Assembly (NCBI GenBank): GCA_964586815.1
Contig: CAZPIB010000011.1
Coordinates: 1-19,189 of the forward strand
Direction of reading: 5' to 3'
Source of the DNA: CAWUJK01 sp964586815
GTDB lineage: Bacteria; Patescibacteriota; Gracilibacteria; BD1-5; UBA6164
Length of the DNA stretch: 19,189 bases
Shown here: piece after piece, positions 1 to 7,986 of the stretch
How the letters are laid out: the number at the start of each line of letters is the position of its first letter
How positions within the stretch are numbered: the first letter of the stretch is position 1
Notes under the pieces: generated by a model
Database searches by the model: none
The model's input: only the letters and a program-made list of their open reading frames with translations
Told to the model about the DNA's origin: nothing
Program-made: the position numbers and the translations under genes

Positions 1-159
1 TTCAAATAAATCTTCATCTTTCTCAATTTCTGGATATGGCATAAGTAAAAATTCTTTTTTATGCCTTGATCAAAAAACTAAAGGTTTTTTTAAAAATTTA
101 ACATTTTCTAAATTTTTAGATAAATTTGCTCTAAATTCTGATATAGCAATTACATTCAT
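1..159 (-). CDS. Phd/YefM-type antitoxin, C-terminus cut by window edge
   Basis: Antitoxin of a type II toxin-antitoxin module: it would bind and neutralise a partner toxin and repress its own operon. The visible 53 residues begin MNVIAISEFRANLSKNLENV and continue with a KPLVFGSRHKKEFLLMPYP segment. This is the usual Phd/YefM layout: a start that folds as a DNA-binding dimer, then a strand-turn-strand containing a glycine (here TGA). The start at 159 is chosen because family similarity begins there; an ATG four bases upstream would be out of frame. The toxin gene is expected beyond the left edge. The gene has its own promoter and operator-like repeat just upstream, so it is probably not simply cotranscribed with the synthetase-like gene before it. 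The family call rests on motif resemblance only. Confidence 0.75.
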
Positions 160-187
160 AATAATAAAATTAAGTAATATATGTACA

Positions 188-218
188 AGTATAACATATT
201 GTCCATATATTACAATAT
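188..218 (-). promoter_or_regulatory. Promoter and operator-like inverted repeat of the left antitoxin gene
   Basis: On the minus strand a TTGTAA -35 box (210-215) and a TATACT -10 box (188-193) are separated by 16 bases. They overlap an inverted repeat with arms ATATTGT/ACAATAT (196-202 and 212-218). A repeat between the -35 and -10 boxes is the usual place for antitoxin autorepression. The region is very A+T-rich, so the assignment is tentative. Confidence 0.4.
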
Positions 219-222
219 TTAT

Positions 223-1536
223 TTAGTTTTGTAGCAAATCTATACTCGGATCATAAAAATCAAGATTCTCTTTTGGGATATTTCAAATTATATAATCAAT
301 TAAATCCTCTTTTTTTACTTCTTTTTGAGTTCAATCTTCTAAATTTCTTACTTGAAAAATTCATTTTCTAGCTTCCATTAATCAAACTAAAACAATATAT
401 GTTGCTTTACTTCTACCAGCCTTTAACATTTGTTCTCTCATAGATGGAGTACCTAGAGAAACTGAGGTTTTTATTCAAGCTTCTCTTGCTTGCATCGAAA
501 GTGGTAAAACTACTTTTTTTGCATCATCTCAAAGTTGTACAAAAAATAAATCTAATTTATCTTTATTTTTTATAGAAATATCTTTAGTTTTTAAAAATTC
601 AACTAATTTAAACACATCTACCCAAAATCAACTACTTGGAATTTCTTTTGCTTCTCATATCAAATTTGATAAATGATTATATCAAGCTCAAGAGGCTATT
701 CTTTTTCAAGATTCTTTTAAAATAATTTCCCAAATTACTCAATCATTAAAATCATAATCACCAAATAATTTTTCATCTCTTATGTATTCTATATCTAAAA
801 GATTTAAAAATTCTTTTGCTTTTTTTTCTTCTTTTTTTGATTCTTTTTTATAATACTTTATTATACTTGGAGCAGATTTAGCCAATATTTGTTCTTCTTC
901 ATCTGTAGATGAAAATAATTTAAAAATATCATTTTCTAAAAGCTCTAATGCTTTTTGAGTTAATAAATGTTTTTTATCAGAATAAAAATCAAATAAATTT
1001 TCTTTATACTTTTCTTGTTCTTTTTTGCTTCAAGTATAATTATATCTAATTTCATAACTATTTTTTAATCCTATTTTATTTAAGATATTTGTAACTATAT
1101 ATAAATTTTGTATGTCTATTATTACATCATTTTCTCAAATTATATCTCAACCAAAAAGAGCTATTCAATCAATTGGATCTTTTATATTTTTAGGATAAAA
1201 CTTATCCATAAAGTATGAATACACTGGTTGAATCTCTTCTTTTCTTTCTCAATCAATATATGCCTTTAGATTTAAAATAGAAGGATTAGGATTTAGTCCT
1301 AATTTTCATTTTTCAGAAATATTAAATTCAATAATGTTATCTTCTAAATTATTTCCAAAAATATTTTTAAAAAAATCTATTTCCTCAAAAAAAGGAGTAG
1401 AAATTCTTCTAAAACCATTTTTTCTAAATTCATGTCTAAAAACTTTTTTTAAGAAAGTTATATATTTATGATCTTCTGGAAAAATATTTTTTGTTTTTAT
1501 TATATTAATTTCTTTTCAAATCTCTTTTTCTATCAT
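223..1536 (-). CDS. Histidyl-tRNA synthetase-like protein with degenerate active-site motifs
   Basis: The 437-residue protein has the length and fold order of HisRS. An N-terminal class II-type entry (FRHEFRKNGFRRISTPFFEE, about 33-52) is followed by the segment around QPVYSYF and LFGGDIIGENDVIIDIQNLY. The C-terminal anticodon-binding-like domain contains FFVQLGDDAKK and LGTPSMREQMLKAGRSKATY. Class II catalytic signatures are poor. The arginines of motif 2 are not visible where FMDKFYPKNIKDP stands, the HisRS histidine-binding RGLDYY motif reads LFGDYDFNDG, and the motif 3 region reads SGFWVDVFKL rather than a GxGxER form. It may be a fast-evolving true HisRS, a HisZ-like regulatory paralogue, or a paralogue with a new role. 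It contains both TGG (Trp) and many TGA (Gly) codons. The stop lies just 5 bases before the promoter element of the left antitoxin. Confidence 0.7.
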
Positions 1537-1606
1537 TTTATTATTTTGTATATTAATTTTAATTTTATTAAATATATTATATATTAATTTGTAAAAATTT
1601 CAAAAT

Positions 1607-1639
1607 AAAAAAAGATTTAATAAAATTAAATCTTTTTTT
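1607..1639 (-). terminator. Intrinsic terminator after the DEAD-box helicase gene
   Basis: Perfect 14-bp inverted repeat (1607-1620 and 1626-1639) with a 5-base loop. It begins two bases past the helicase stop and ends in a run of seven T on the minus strand. The A/T runs make it symmetrical, so it could also work on the other strand, but no plus-strand gene enters it. Confidence 0.8.
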
Positions 1640-1641
1640 CA

Positions 1642-3426
1642 TTATCTTCTACCAAAATTTCTTCTTTCACCACTTCTTCCACCTCTTGAATCTCATCATC
1701 TTGAAGAATTACCTCTGTATCATCCTCCTTTATATCATCCTCTTGAACCTCATCCTCCTCTTCTATCTCATCATCTAGATCATCAACTAGCACTTCCTTT
1801 TGCCTCTACAACTAATGGTCTAGTAGAATTTGCTGATTTAAAGAAATCAAGAACAGCATATGCATCAGCTTCTACTACATTCATAAATGAGAATTCTCTC
1901 ATAACATCAATCTTACCTATATCTCAAAGTTTTATACCAACTTCTGCTTCAATAAATTGAATTAAGCTTCAAGGAGTATAATTATCAAGTCTTCATTTAG
2001 CAATAAATAATCTTTTTTCTCCTGCTCCAACTCATGAATTTCTATCTCTAGAATCACTACTTCAATCAGTAATATTTTTATAATGAATTTCAGAAAACTC
2101 ATTTCAAAAACCTTCTTTTAATACTGAAGCTAAAACTTTATTAGCATCACCTAATTCAAGTAATTGATCAGCTAAATCAGTATAAGTTAAGTTTTCTTCT
2201 CAGACTAAAACTTCTTTTGTATTATCTATTAATCTTTTTTTCTTAAATTCAATAACATCAGAAACTTTTGGAAGTCTACCAACTTCTAATTTCATTTTTA
2301 TTGTTCTTTCTATCCAAGACAGCATTCTTGCATCTTTTCTATCTACAAATGAAATTGCTTCTCATTTATTTCATGCTCTACCAGTTCTTCAAATTCTATG
2401 AGTATAAACTTCTGGATTATCAGGAAGTGAGTAATTAACTACATGAGTAAGACTATTTACATCAATTCATCTAGCAGCTACATCAGTAGCAACAAGAATT
2501 TTAATTGCACTATTTTTAAATCTAGCAAGAGTTTTTTCTCTCATTTTTTGATCAATATCACCATGAATACCTTCAACCTTATAACCTCTAGTCATTAAAT
2601 TAGCAGCAACAGTATCAACATCAGCTTTAGTTCTACAAAAAACTATACCATAAAAATCAAATTCAACTTCTATAACCCTGCAAAGAGATTCAAATTTATC
2701 TCTAGAATTAACTTTATAACACATTTGTTTGATGTTTGGATTTGTTAATTCTTTTCTTTCAATTGTAATTAAGTCATGATCTTTAATATATTTATTTACA
2801 ATATCTTTTATACTTTTGGGCATTGTAGCTGAAAAAAGTAAAGTCTTTTTATTAGATGGAGTAGTTTCAAGAATTTCTTCTATATCTTCTTTGAAACCAA
2901 CATTTAGCATTTCATCTGCTTCATCTAAAATAAAATATTTTAAATTATCAATTTTTAAAGTTCTTCTTTTTGATAAATGATCAATAACTCTACCAGGAGT
3001 ACCAACAACAATTTGAGGTCCTCTTCTCAAACCTTGTAATTCATCTCTAATATTTTGTCCACCATAAAGTAATTGAATTTTTACTGAACTATCAGCAAAA
3101 GACCTAAGTTCTTCAGCAACTTGAATAGCAAGCTCTCTAGTTGGAGCTAAAATAAGTGCTTGAATATCTTTTGAGTTAGCATCAAGTCTTTCCAAAACTG
3201 GAAGACCAAAAGCAGCAGTTTTACCTGTACCAGTTTGAGCTTGTCAAATAATATCTTTTTCACCTTTTAAAAGTAAAGGAATAACTCCTGATTGAATAGC
3301 ACTTGGAAATTTATAACCTTTAGCAGTAATTTTTTTAAGCATTTTTTCAGATAAACCTAAGTCTGCAAATGTAATTTTTTTAGTACTTAATTCACCATCT
3401 ATATTTTTTTCTTCTGTATTTGTCAT
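1642..3426 (-). CDS. DEAD-box ATP-dependent RNA helicase, CsdA/DbpA-like, with RGG tail
   Basis: ATP-dependent RNA helicase for RNA remodelling in ribosome assembly, translation or cold adaptation. The 594-residue protein shows the Q motif (about 20-45), Walker A AQTGTGKT (63-70), PTREL (about 95), DEAD (168-171), SAT (198-200) and motif VI HRIGRTGR (near 345). Next comes a region ending in a DbpA-type RNA-binding domain (KRLFIAKGRLDNYTPGSLIQ, IGKIDVMREFSF). The last 45 or so residues are an arginine-glycine-rich RGG tail (for example GGDRRGGGGSRGGYKGGG) in which many glycines are TGA. Under the standard code the tail would vanish. No Shine-Dalgarno precedes the ATG. The upstream leader holds hairpins (3455-3571) that may regulate it, as cold-shock helicases often are, though this is inference. 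It stands alone, with a terminator directly after it. Confidence 0.95.
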
Positions 3427-3627
3427 TTATTTATGATAAATAATTAAAATTATCAAAAAAGAAGGGCTCACAACAATATGAAAATCCTTCTTTCTAATTT
3501 ATATAAAAGGAAATTCTTCAATAACTATATTTTGTAAATATTTTCTAAGCCATAAGTTCTCAAACTAATGGGCATTTTTAAAATACAAATTTAGCTATTT
3601 AGAACTTTCTAATTTTTTAATATGCTG
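3427..3627. other. Leader region of the helicase gene with hairpins, no credible gene
   Basis: I see no protein gene in these 201 bases: frames are closed by TAA or TAG within about 20 codons. It contains the terminator-like hairpin at 3455-3493 and a second stem at 3550-3571 (CCATAAGTT/AACTAATGG, one mismatch, 4-base loop). The second stem suggests a structured RNA, possibly the 3' part of an RNA gene whose other half is lost in the adjacent N gap. I could not match it to RNase P RNA, tmRNA, 6S or SRP RNA. Confidence 0.4.
3455..3493 (-). terminator. Terminator- or attenuator-like hairpin upstream of the helicase ATG
   Basis: Stem AAAGAAGG/CCTTCTTT (3458-3465 with 3486-3493) around a 20-base loop, followed on the minus strand by a run of six or so T. 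It lies about 30 bases before the helicase start. It could end a transcript coming from the N gap or attenuate the helicase message. Confidence 0.4.
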
Positions 3628-3727
3628 NNNNNNNNNNNNNNNNNNNNNNNNNNNNNNNNNNNNNNNNNNNNNNNNNNNNNNNNNNNNNNNNNNNNNNNNN
3701 NNNNNNNNNNNNNNNNNNNNNNNNNNN
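3628..3727. other. Assembly gap, exactly 100 N
   Basis: A round 100-base run of N is the conventional placeholder for a gap of unknown length, so the distance between the helicase leader and the toxin locus is not known. Confidence 0.95.
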
Positions 3728-3927
3728 ATGTAATTTTAAAATCTTTAGATATGAAAATTTTCTAATTAATTTGGAAATCTACAAAATTAGAAATAAATTG
3801 GGTAGTTTAAATATAAATTATCATCTTTATCTTTTAAATTAAATTCTATTTAAAAATCACTTATATTATGATTGTCATGATATTTTTAAGAAGTGATAAT
3901 TGATTATTTGTTTTTAGATTTGGAGAT
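3728..3927. other. Non-coding stretch downstream of the toxin gene
   Basis: No coding sequence with any family resemblance. It holds one interrupted inverted repeat, ATCACTT (3856-3862) with AAGTGAT (3891-3897). This could act as a weak terminator for the toxin operon, although no clear T run follows. Confidence 0.4.
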
Positions 3928-4191
3928 TTAATATAGTTTTGATCTATGTAATACTCTGAAAATAACTATTTCTTGTTTTTCTGTATTGAGGTTAAATAAA
4001 ATTCTATAATCTCAAACTCTTAATCTATAATCACATAATTTATAATTATTTAGCTTTTTTATTTGAGAATTATTTAATCATAAAGAACTTAATAAATCTA
4101 TTTTGTTAAATATTAATTTTAAATAACTTGGTGGAATTTTTGCAAAATCTTTATTTAAAAGATTTTCATTATTAAAAAATACTTTATACAT
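3928..4191 (-). CDS. RelE/ParE-superfamily toxin
   Basis: Toxin of a complete type II toxin-antitoxin pair, 87 residues. The C-terminal half carries the diagnostic pattern YKLCDYRLRVGDYRILFNLN, then IVIFRVLHRSKLY, as in RelE/YoeB/ParE-type toxins; the conserved glycine of RVGDYR is TGA. RelE members cleave mRNA on the ribosome and ParE members inhibit gyrase; the sequence alone does not settle which, though the basic C-terminal HRSKLY end resembles the RelE side. The ATG overlaps the antitoxin stop by 8 bases (ATGTATAA), so the two are translationally coupled, with the antitoxin first as expected. The low-complexity N-terminal half is less typical. Confidence 0.85.
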
Positions 4192-4462
4192 TATATTTTT
4201 TTCTATAATCAGATAAAATAATCATATTTGATCTATCTCAAGATTTATAATTCATTATTGTATCTACTGTTTCTTTATCATTTAATTCCCATAATTCTTC
4301 TTTAAGTTGTTGTAATACTCCACTATCTAAAAGAGCTTGTGCCAATTCTCATCATAGTAATAATCAAATATTTTTATTATTATTTAATACTATTGCTTCA
4401 TCAAGCTCTTTAAATATTTTACTTCATTTTCTTGCTATTTCTGTAGTTGTAGTGAATTGCAT
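4184..4462 (-). CDS. Phd/YefM-like antitoxin
   Basis: The 92-residue protein encoded immediately before, and overlapping, the RelE-type toxin. It begins MQFTTTTEIARKGSKIFKEL, followed by a segment (VLNNNKNIGLLLGGELAQAL) like the Phd/YefM pattern in which a helix is followed by a strand-turn-strand and a short helix. The C-terminal half (from about residue 50) would be the disordered toxin-binding part. The GG pair in GLLLGGEL is two consecutive TGA codons. Regulation is probably by autorepression: a consensus promoter with a duplicated TGTATAATT element lies directly upstream. Similarity is weaker than for the toxin, and position supports the call as much as sequence. Confidence 0.75.
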
Positions 4463-4468
4463 AATTTT

Positions 4469-4526
4469 TGTATAATTTATATTAAAATATCTGTATAATT
4501 ATATGATTATTATTGTATTTTGTCAA
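4469..4526 (-). promoter_or_regulatory. Consensus sigma-70 promoter of the toxin-antitoxin operon with direct repeat
   Basis: On the minus strand a perfect TTGACA (4521-4526) and perfect TATAAT (4498-4503) are separated by exactly 17 bases, 35 bases ahead of the antitoxin ATG. The plus-strand string TGTATAATT occurs twice (from 4469 and from 4492), 23 bases apart; the second copy overlaps the -10 box. That is roughly two helical turns and suits cooperative binding of an antitoxin repressor. Confidence 0.75.
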
Positions 4527-4638
4527 AAGTTATTTTTTAGTGGATAGTAAGTAAAATAGAATTTAATTATCAGTATAAATAATAGAATTGAATATTTTTC
4601 TATTATTTTTAGTTTTGTTATTTAGTTAATTTTTAGTT

Positions 4639-6072
4639 TTACCCTAATTTTTTCTTCAGAATTTCATTAAATATTTTTGGATTTCATTGTCATCTACTAG
4701 CTTTCATACACTGCCCTACAAAAAATCAAAATATATTTGTATTTCATCATTTATAATCTTCTACTTGTTTAGAATTATTAGCTATAACTAAATCAACTAT
4801 TAATTCTAAAGCTCACAGATCATTTTTTTGTCTTAATTTTTTTGAATCAATTATATTGTCAGTATTTCATCAATTATTAAATAATTCCTCTATTACTTGT
4901 TTTGAATTTGTAGAAGATAATTCATCTTTATTTACAAGCTCTATAACTTTTGCTAATTCTGAAATTTCAAATTTTAAATCTCAAATAGAATTTATTTCTT
5001 CTGAGTCATTTATTAAAGCTAATAGAACTGTAGTAATATAAGAACAAGATTTTTTTGAATCTTTTGTTAATTCAAGTAACTTATCAAAATATTTTGATAA
5101 GTTACTGTCAGCAGTTAATATTCTAGCATCATCTTCACTTAATTTATACTCAGATAAATATCTAAGTCTTTTTTCTATTGGTAATTCTAGAATTTGATTT
5201 TTTGCTTCAGATATAAAATCATCATCTAAAACTATTGGTAGTAAGTCTGGATCTGGGAAATATCTATAATCCATAGCATCTTCTTTACTTCTTTGAGTTA
5301 CTGATGTACCAGTATCATCATTCCATCACCTTGTTTCTTGATCTATTTTTTCACCTTTTTCTATAATTTTCTTTTGTCTTTTTACTTCATGTTCTATTAC
5401 TCTTCAAATAGCAGAAAATGAATTTACATTTTTTGTTTCTGTTCTTATTCCCCACTGGCTTGCTTTCTCTGGAGCAATTGAAATATTTACATCACATCTC
5501 ATTTGTCATTTATCCATATCAGCATCTGAAACTCCAGCTGATCTCATTATTTTTTGTAACTCTTTTAGAAATTCCATAACTTCCTGCTTATTATGAAAAA
5601 CTGGGTCAGTTACTATTTCCATAAGTGGACTTCAAGCTCTATTATAATCACAAAGTGTTTTTCATCCTGCATGAGTTAATTTTCCTGCATCATTTTCTAA
5701 ATGCATATGATGAATAGCAAATTCTCTTGTTTCTCACTCTACTATACATTTTACTTTTCAGTATCAAACAATTGGTTCATATAGTTGAGTAATTTGATAA
5801 GCATTTGGATTATCAGGATAAAAGTAAGTTTTTCTATCAAATCTAGAAACTTTATTTATCTCACAATTCATTGCCATACCTCAAATAAGTCCCAGTCTAA
5901 CTACTTCTTTATTTAAAGCAGGTAGCATACCAGGAAATCACATACAAATAGGACAAATATTTATATTTGGCTCTAAAGCTAGATCTGTTGCATTTTTACA
6001 AGCACAAAACATCTTTGTTTTTGATTTTATTCTCATATGTATTTCAAGCCCTATAGTTGGAATATATTTCAT
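4639..6072 (-). CDS. gatB: Asp/Glu-tRNA(Asn/Gln) amidotransferase subunit B
   Basis: GatB is the kinase/transamidase subunit of the GatCAB complex, which converts misacylated Glu-tRNA(Gln) and/or Asp-tRNA(Asn) to the amidated forms; it implies indirect Gln-tRNA or Asn-tRNA synthesis here. The 477-residue length is typical. The start MKYIPTIGLEIHMRIK is the family signature; the zinc site is C23, C25, C40, C43 (CAC...CPIC); RFDRKTYFYPDNPNAYQITQ and the DYNRAGSPLMEIVTDP motif are intact. The C-terminus has the tRNA-binding tail (GatB/YqeY domain) ending IFNEILKKKLG. The catalytic-domain motif RTETKNVNSF is present. gatA and gatC are not in the window; upstream sequence ends 29 bases away in an N gap. 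Confidence 0.96.
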
Positions 6073-6101
6073 AATTTACAAAAACTTATTTTTTAAAATA
6101 T

Positions 6102-6201
6102 NNNNNNNNNNNNNNNNNNNNNNNNNNNNNNNNNNNNNNNNNNNNNNNNNNNNNNNNNNNNNNNNNNNNNNNNNNNNNNNNNNNNNNNNNNNNNNNNNNN
6201 N
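6102..6201. other. Assembly gap, exactly 100 N
   Basis: Placeholder run of 100 N between gatB and the following terminator. The promoter or upstream partner genes of gatB may be missing here. Confidence 0.95.
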
Positions 6202-6225
6202 AAAAAACTAGCTTTTAGCTAGTTT
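6202..6225 (-). terminator. Intrinsic terminator overlapping a stop codon
   Basis: Nine-base-pair stem AAACTAGCT/AGCTAGTTT around TTT, with a T run on the minus strand running into the N gap. The stop codon (6215-6217) of the gene it ends lies in the hairpin. Confidence 0.75.
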
Positions 6226-6742
6226 GTAATTGATTTGATAAAAAGTTTAATTTAAAATTATTAACAACTTTTTCTGAAACTTCTTTTTTAAGACAACCTC
6301 TATATTTTAATTTATTTTTAAATTTATCTACTTTATTTCTAAGAAAATTTAAATCAGCACTAATTATATTTAATAATTCTTCAATTCTATATTCATCAGT
6401 AATGATAGTTGTATTAATTATTTTTCACCATTTTGTTTCAGTGATAACTGAAAGTTTATCTTCTTCTACAAAAATAATTTCTTTTTGTTTACTATCTCAA
6501 ATAATAAATTCTATAACAATTCATTTTGAGTTATCTAGTCTATCTCTTGCCTCATAAATAGAAATAAAATTTTCTACATTCTGCTCATCAATAAAAAATA
6601 TAAAATCTTTTGTTCTTAATGAATAAGTTAAAAGCTCTACTTTATTTGTAATAAATCTAGTTATCTTATATCAAAGACTAAATTTATCTATATTTTGTTT
6701 AGAATATTCAAAATTTTCTAAAATATTTTTAGATAGTTCCAT
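6215..6742 (-). CDS. Hypothetical protein, 175 residues
   Basis: I do not recognise this protein. It begins MELSKNILENFEYSKQNIDK and reads as a soluble, Lys/Glu/Ile-rich protein with no signal peptide or membrane segment. Alternating hydrophobic strands (FIFFIDEQ, IVIEFIIG, EIIFVEED, LSVITETKWG) suggest a small beta-rich core. The C-terminal third (about 120-165) is helical and basic (ISADLNFLRNKVDKFKNKLK). Four glycines are TGA. It ends inside its terminator and lies left of the Rd-SOR gene, separated from it by another terminator, so it is probably transcribed on its own. The reading frame is credible because it is open over 528 bases only with TGA as sense. Confidence 0.7.
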
Positions 6743-6838
6743 TAAATTATAATTTATATTATAAGATCAAAAATTATATTTTTTTATAATTTTTTATTTA
6801 ATACAATATAATTGTAACATAATTTAGTTAAAAATAAT

Positions 6839-6873
6839 AAAAAACTTGCATTTTTGAATTGACAAGTTTTTTT
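6839..6873 (-). terminator. Intrinsic terminator of the rubredoxin-SOR gene
   Basis: Stem AAAAAACTTG/CAAGTTTTTT (6839-6848 with 6863-6872) and a 14-base loop, 20 bases after the stop of the minus-strand gene; T runs are present on both strands. Confidence 0.75.
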
Positions 6874-6892
6874 ATTATTTTTAGAATATTTT

Positions 6893-7357
6893 TTACCTTT
6901 CAATTTTAACTCCCCAAACTCCATGAATAGAGCATCTTACTCTGATTTCAAAATCATCAAAATCTGATATATCAAAATCCAAAACTGGATCTTCATCTTC
7001 CTTATAATATTTATCAAAAACTAAATCTCAATACTCATCATAAATTCATATAGAGGTTATTCTGTGATCTAATCAAGTTGGATGAAATTCTCACTTTCAA
7101 ACTGAAATATTTATTTTAGAATTATTTAAAAATTCAAAATTTATAAAATGTTCTGCTTCAATTACATCAAAAGGAATTTCTCATAAATAGTTTATTTCTT
7201 CTTTTATTTCATGAAAATTTTCAGGTAATTCTCCACAAGAAGGACAAACAAAACTATCTCAAAAATTTTCAAATTTTGTTCAAGGATCAATATTGTAATC
7301 TATTTCTCATTTATCTTCATCTAAAATATATTGACAATTTACACATAAATATCTCAT
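6893..7357 (-). CDS. Rubredoxin-superoxide reductase fusion protein
   Basis: Predicted cytoplasmic superoxide reductase (superoxide to hydrogen peroxide) with its electron donor fused in front, 154 residues. Residues 1-45 are a rubredoxin-like domain: C5-x2-C8, IDPGTKFENF, then CPSCGE with C38 and C41, the four Fe ligands. Residues about 60-150 match the neelaredoxin/desulfoferrodoxin Fe site: H70, HP at 92-93, H98, C142 and H145 in CSIHGVWG. The H92-H98 and C142-H145 spacings equal those of known SORs. The usual Lys of the EKH motif is replaced (EAEH here). Classical desulfoferrodoxin has a different, desulforedoxin-type N-terminus, so this is another arrangement. Transcribed alone, divergent from the TPR/ftsA pair, with a terminator behind. 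It suits an anaerobe meeting oxygen. Confidence 0.85.
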
Positions 7358-7377
7358 AAAAATTCTATTAAAAACTA

Positions 7378-7404
7378 TTGATTTTATATTTTTTTTATTA
7401 TAAT
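7378..7404 (+). promoter_or_regulatory. Possible promoter of the TPR-ftsA operon
   Basis: TTGATT (7378-7383) and a perfect TATAAT (7399-7404) with a slightly short 15-base spacer, in the 104-base divergent intergenic region and 57 bases before the ATG. The A+T-rich background makes chance matches likely. Confidence 0.3.
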
Positions 7405-7461
7405 AATAAATATATAAAAAACAATAACTTTAACTTTTTGATTTTAATAAATATTTAAAAA

Positions 7462-7980
7462 ATGAAAAATAATTCAGATAAATTAAAACTATTAATAATA
7501 GAGATTGAGAAAATAAAATTAGAAAATCAATTTGAAAAAGCTTATAAATTAATTCAAGATTCTATAATAAAATATAGTGATGATTATAGATTATATGAAG
7601 AGTTAGCTGATGTTAGTATTTATATTTGAAATATAAATAAAGCAGAAAGCTCAATAGATTATGCATTAGAATTAAATCCAGAATCTGCAACTTGAAACTA
7701 TTTAAAATGATTTATTTTATTAAGTCAAGATAAGTTTAAAGAAGCTTTATCTTTTTTAGAAAAATCAAATTCTTTACTATGAAATAATTCTGAAGTTTTA
7801 AGAAATCTGTGATGGACATATACTATGAATAATCAAGTAGAAAAATGAATAGTAATTTTGAAAAGAGCTTTAAATATATCTCCTTGAGATAAACTTATAA
7901 CAGAAGATCTTGCAATGGCTCTTATATGAATTTGAGAGATAACAAAATGAAATAAATTACTTGCAGAAATTAAAAAATAG
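7462..7980 (+). CDS. TPR-repeat protein
   Basis: A 172-residue, all-helical protein built from tetratricopeptide-like repeats. It begins with a helical pair (residues about 10-40). The TPR signature recurs: ELADVSIYIGNINKAESSID with YALELNPESA; YLKGFILLSQDKFKEALSFL; LRNLGWTYTMNNQVEKGIVI with ALNISPGD. The small residue at the helix turn (YIGN, LKGF, NLGW) is encoded by TGA, which supports reading it as glycine. There is no signal peptide or membrane helix, so it is probably a cytoplasmic scaffold. The ftsA-like gene follows after 6 bases, so the two form an operon and this protein may act in cell division or envelope assembly; that link is inferred from position only. Confidence 0.85.
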
Positions 7981-7986
7981 AAGATT

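Noticed and set aside
3427..3627. RNase P RNA, tmRNA, 6S RNA or SRP RNA
   Set aside because: No universally conserved core of these RNAs is visible; a faint GGCTTA match alone is not enough.
4856..5041. Plus-strand open frame of about 60 codons
   Set aside because: It lies antisense within gatB, which has strong family motifs in the minus strand.
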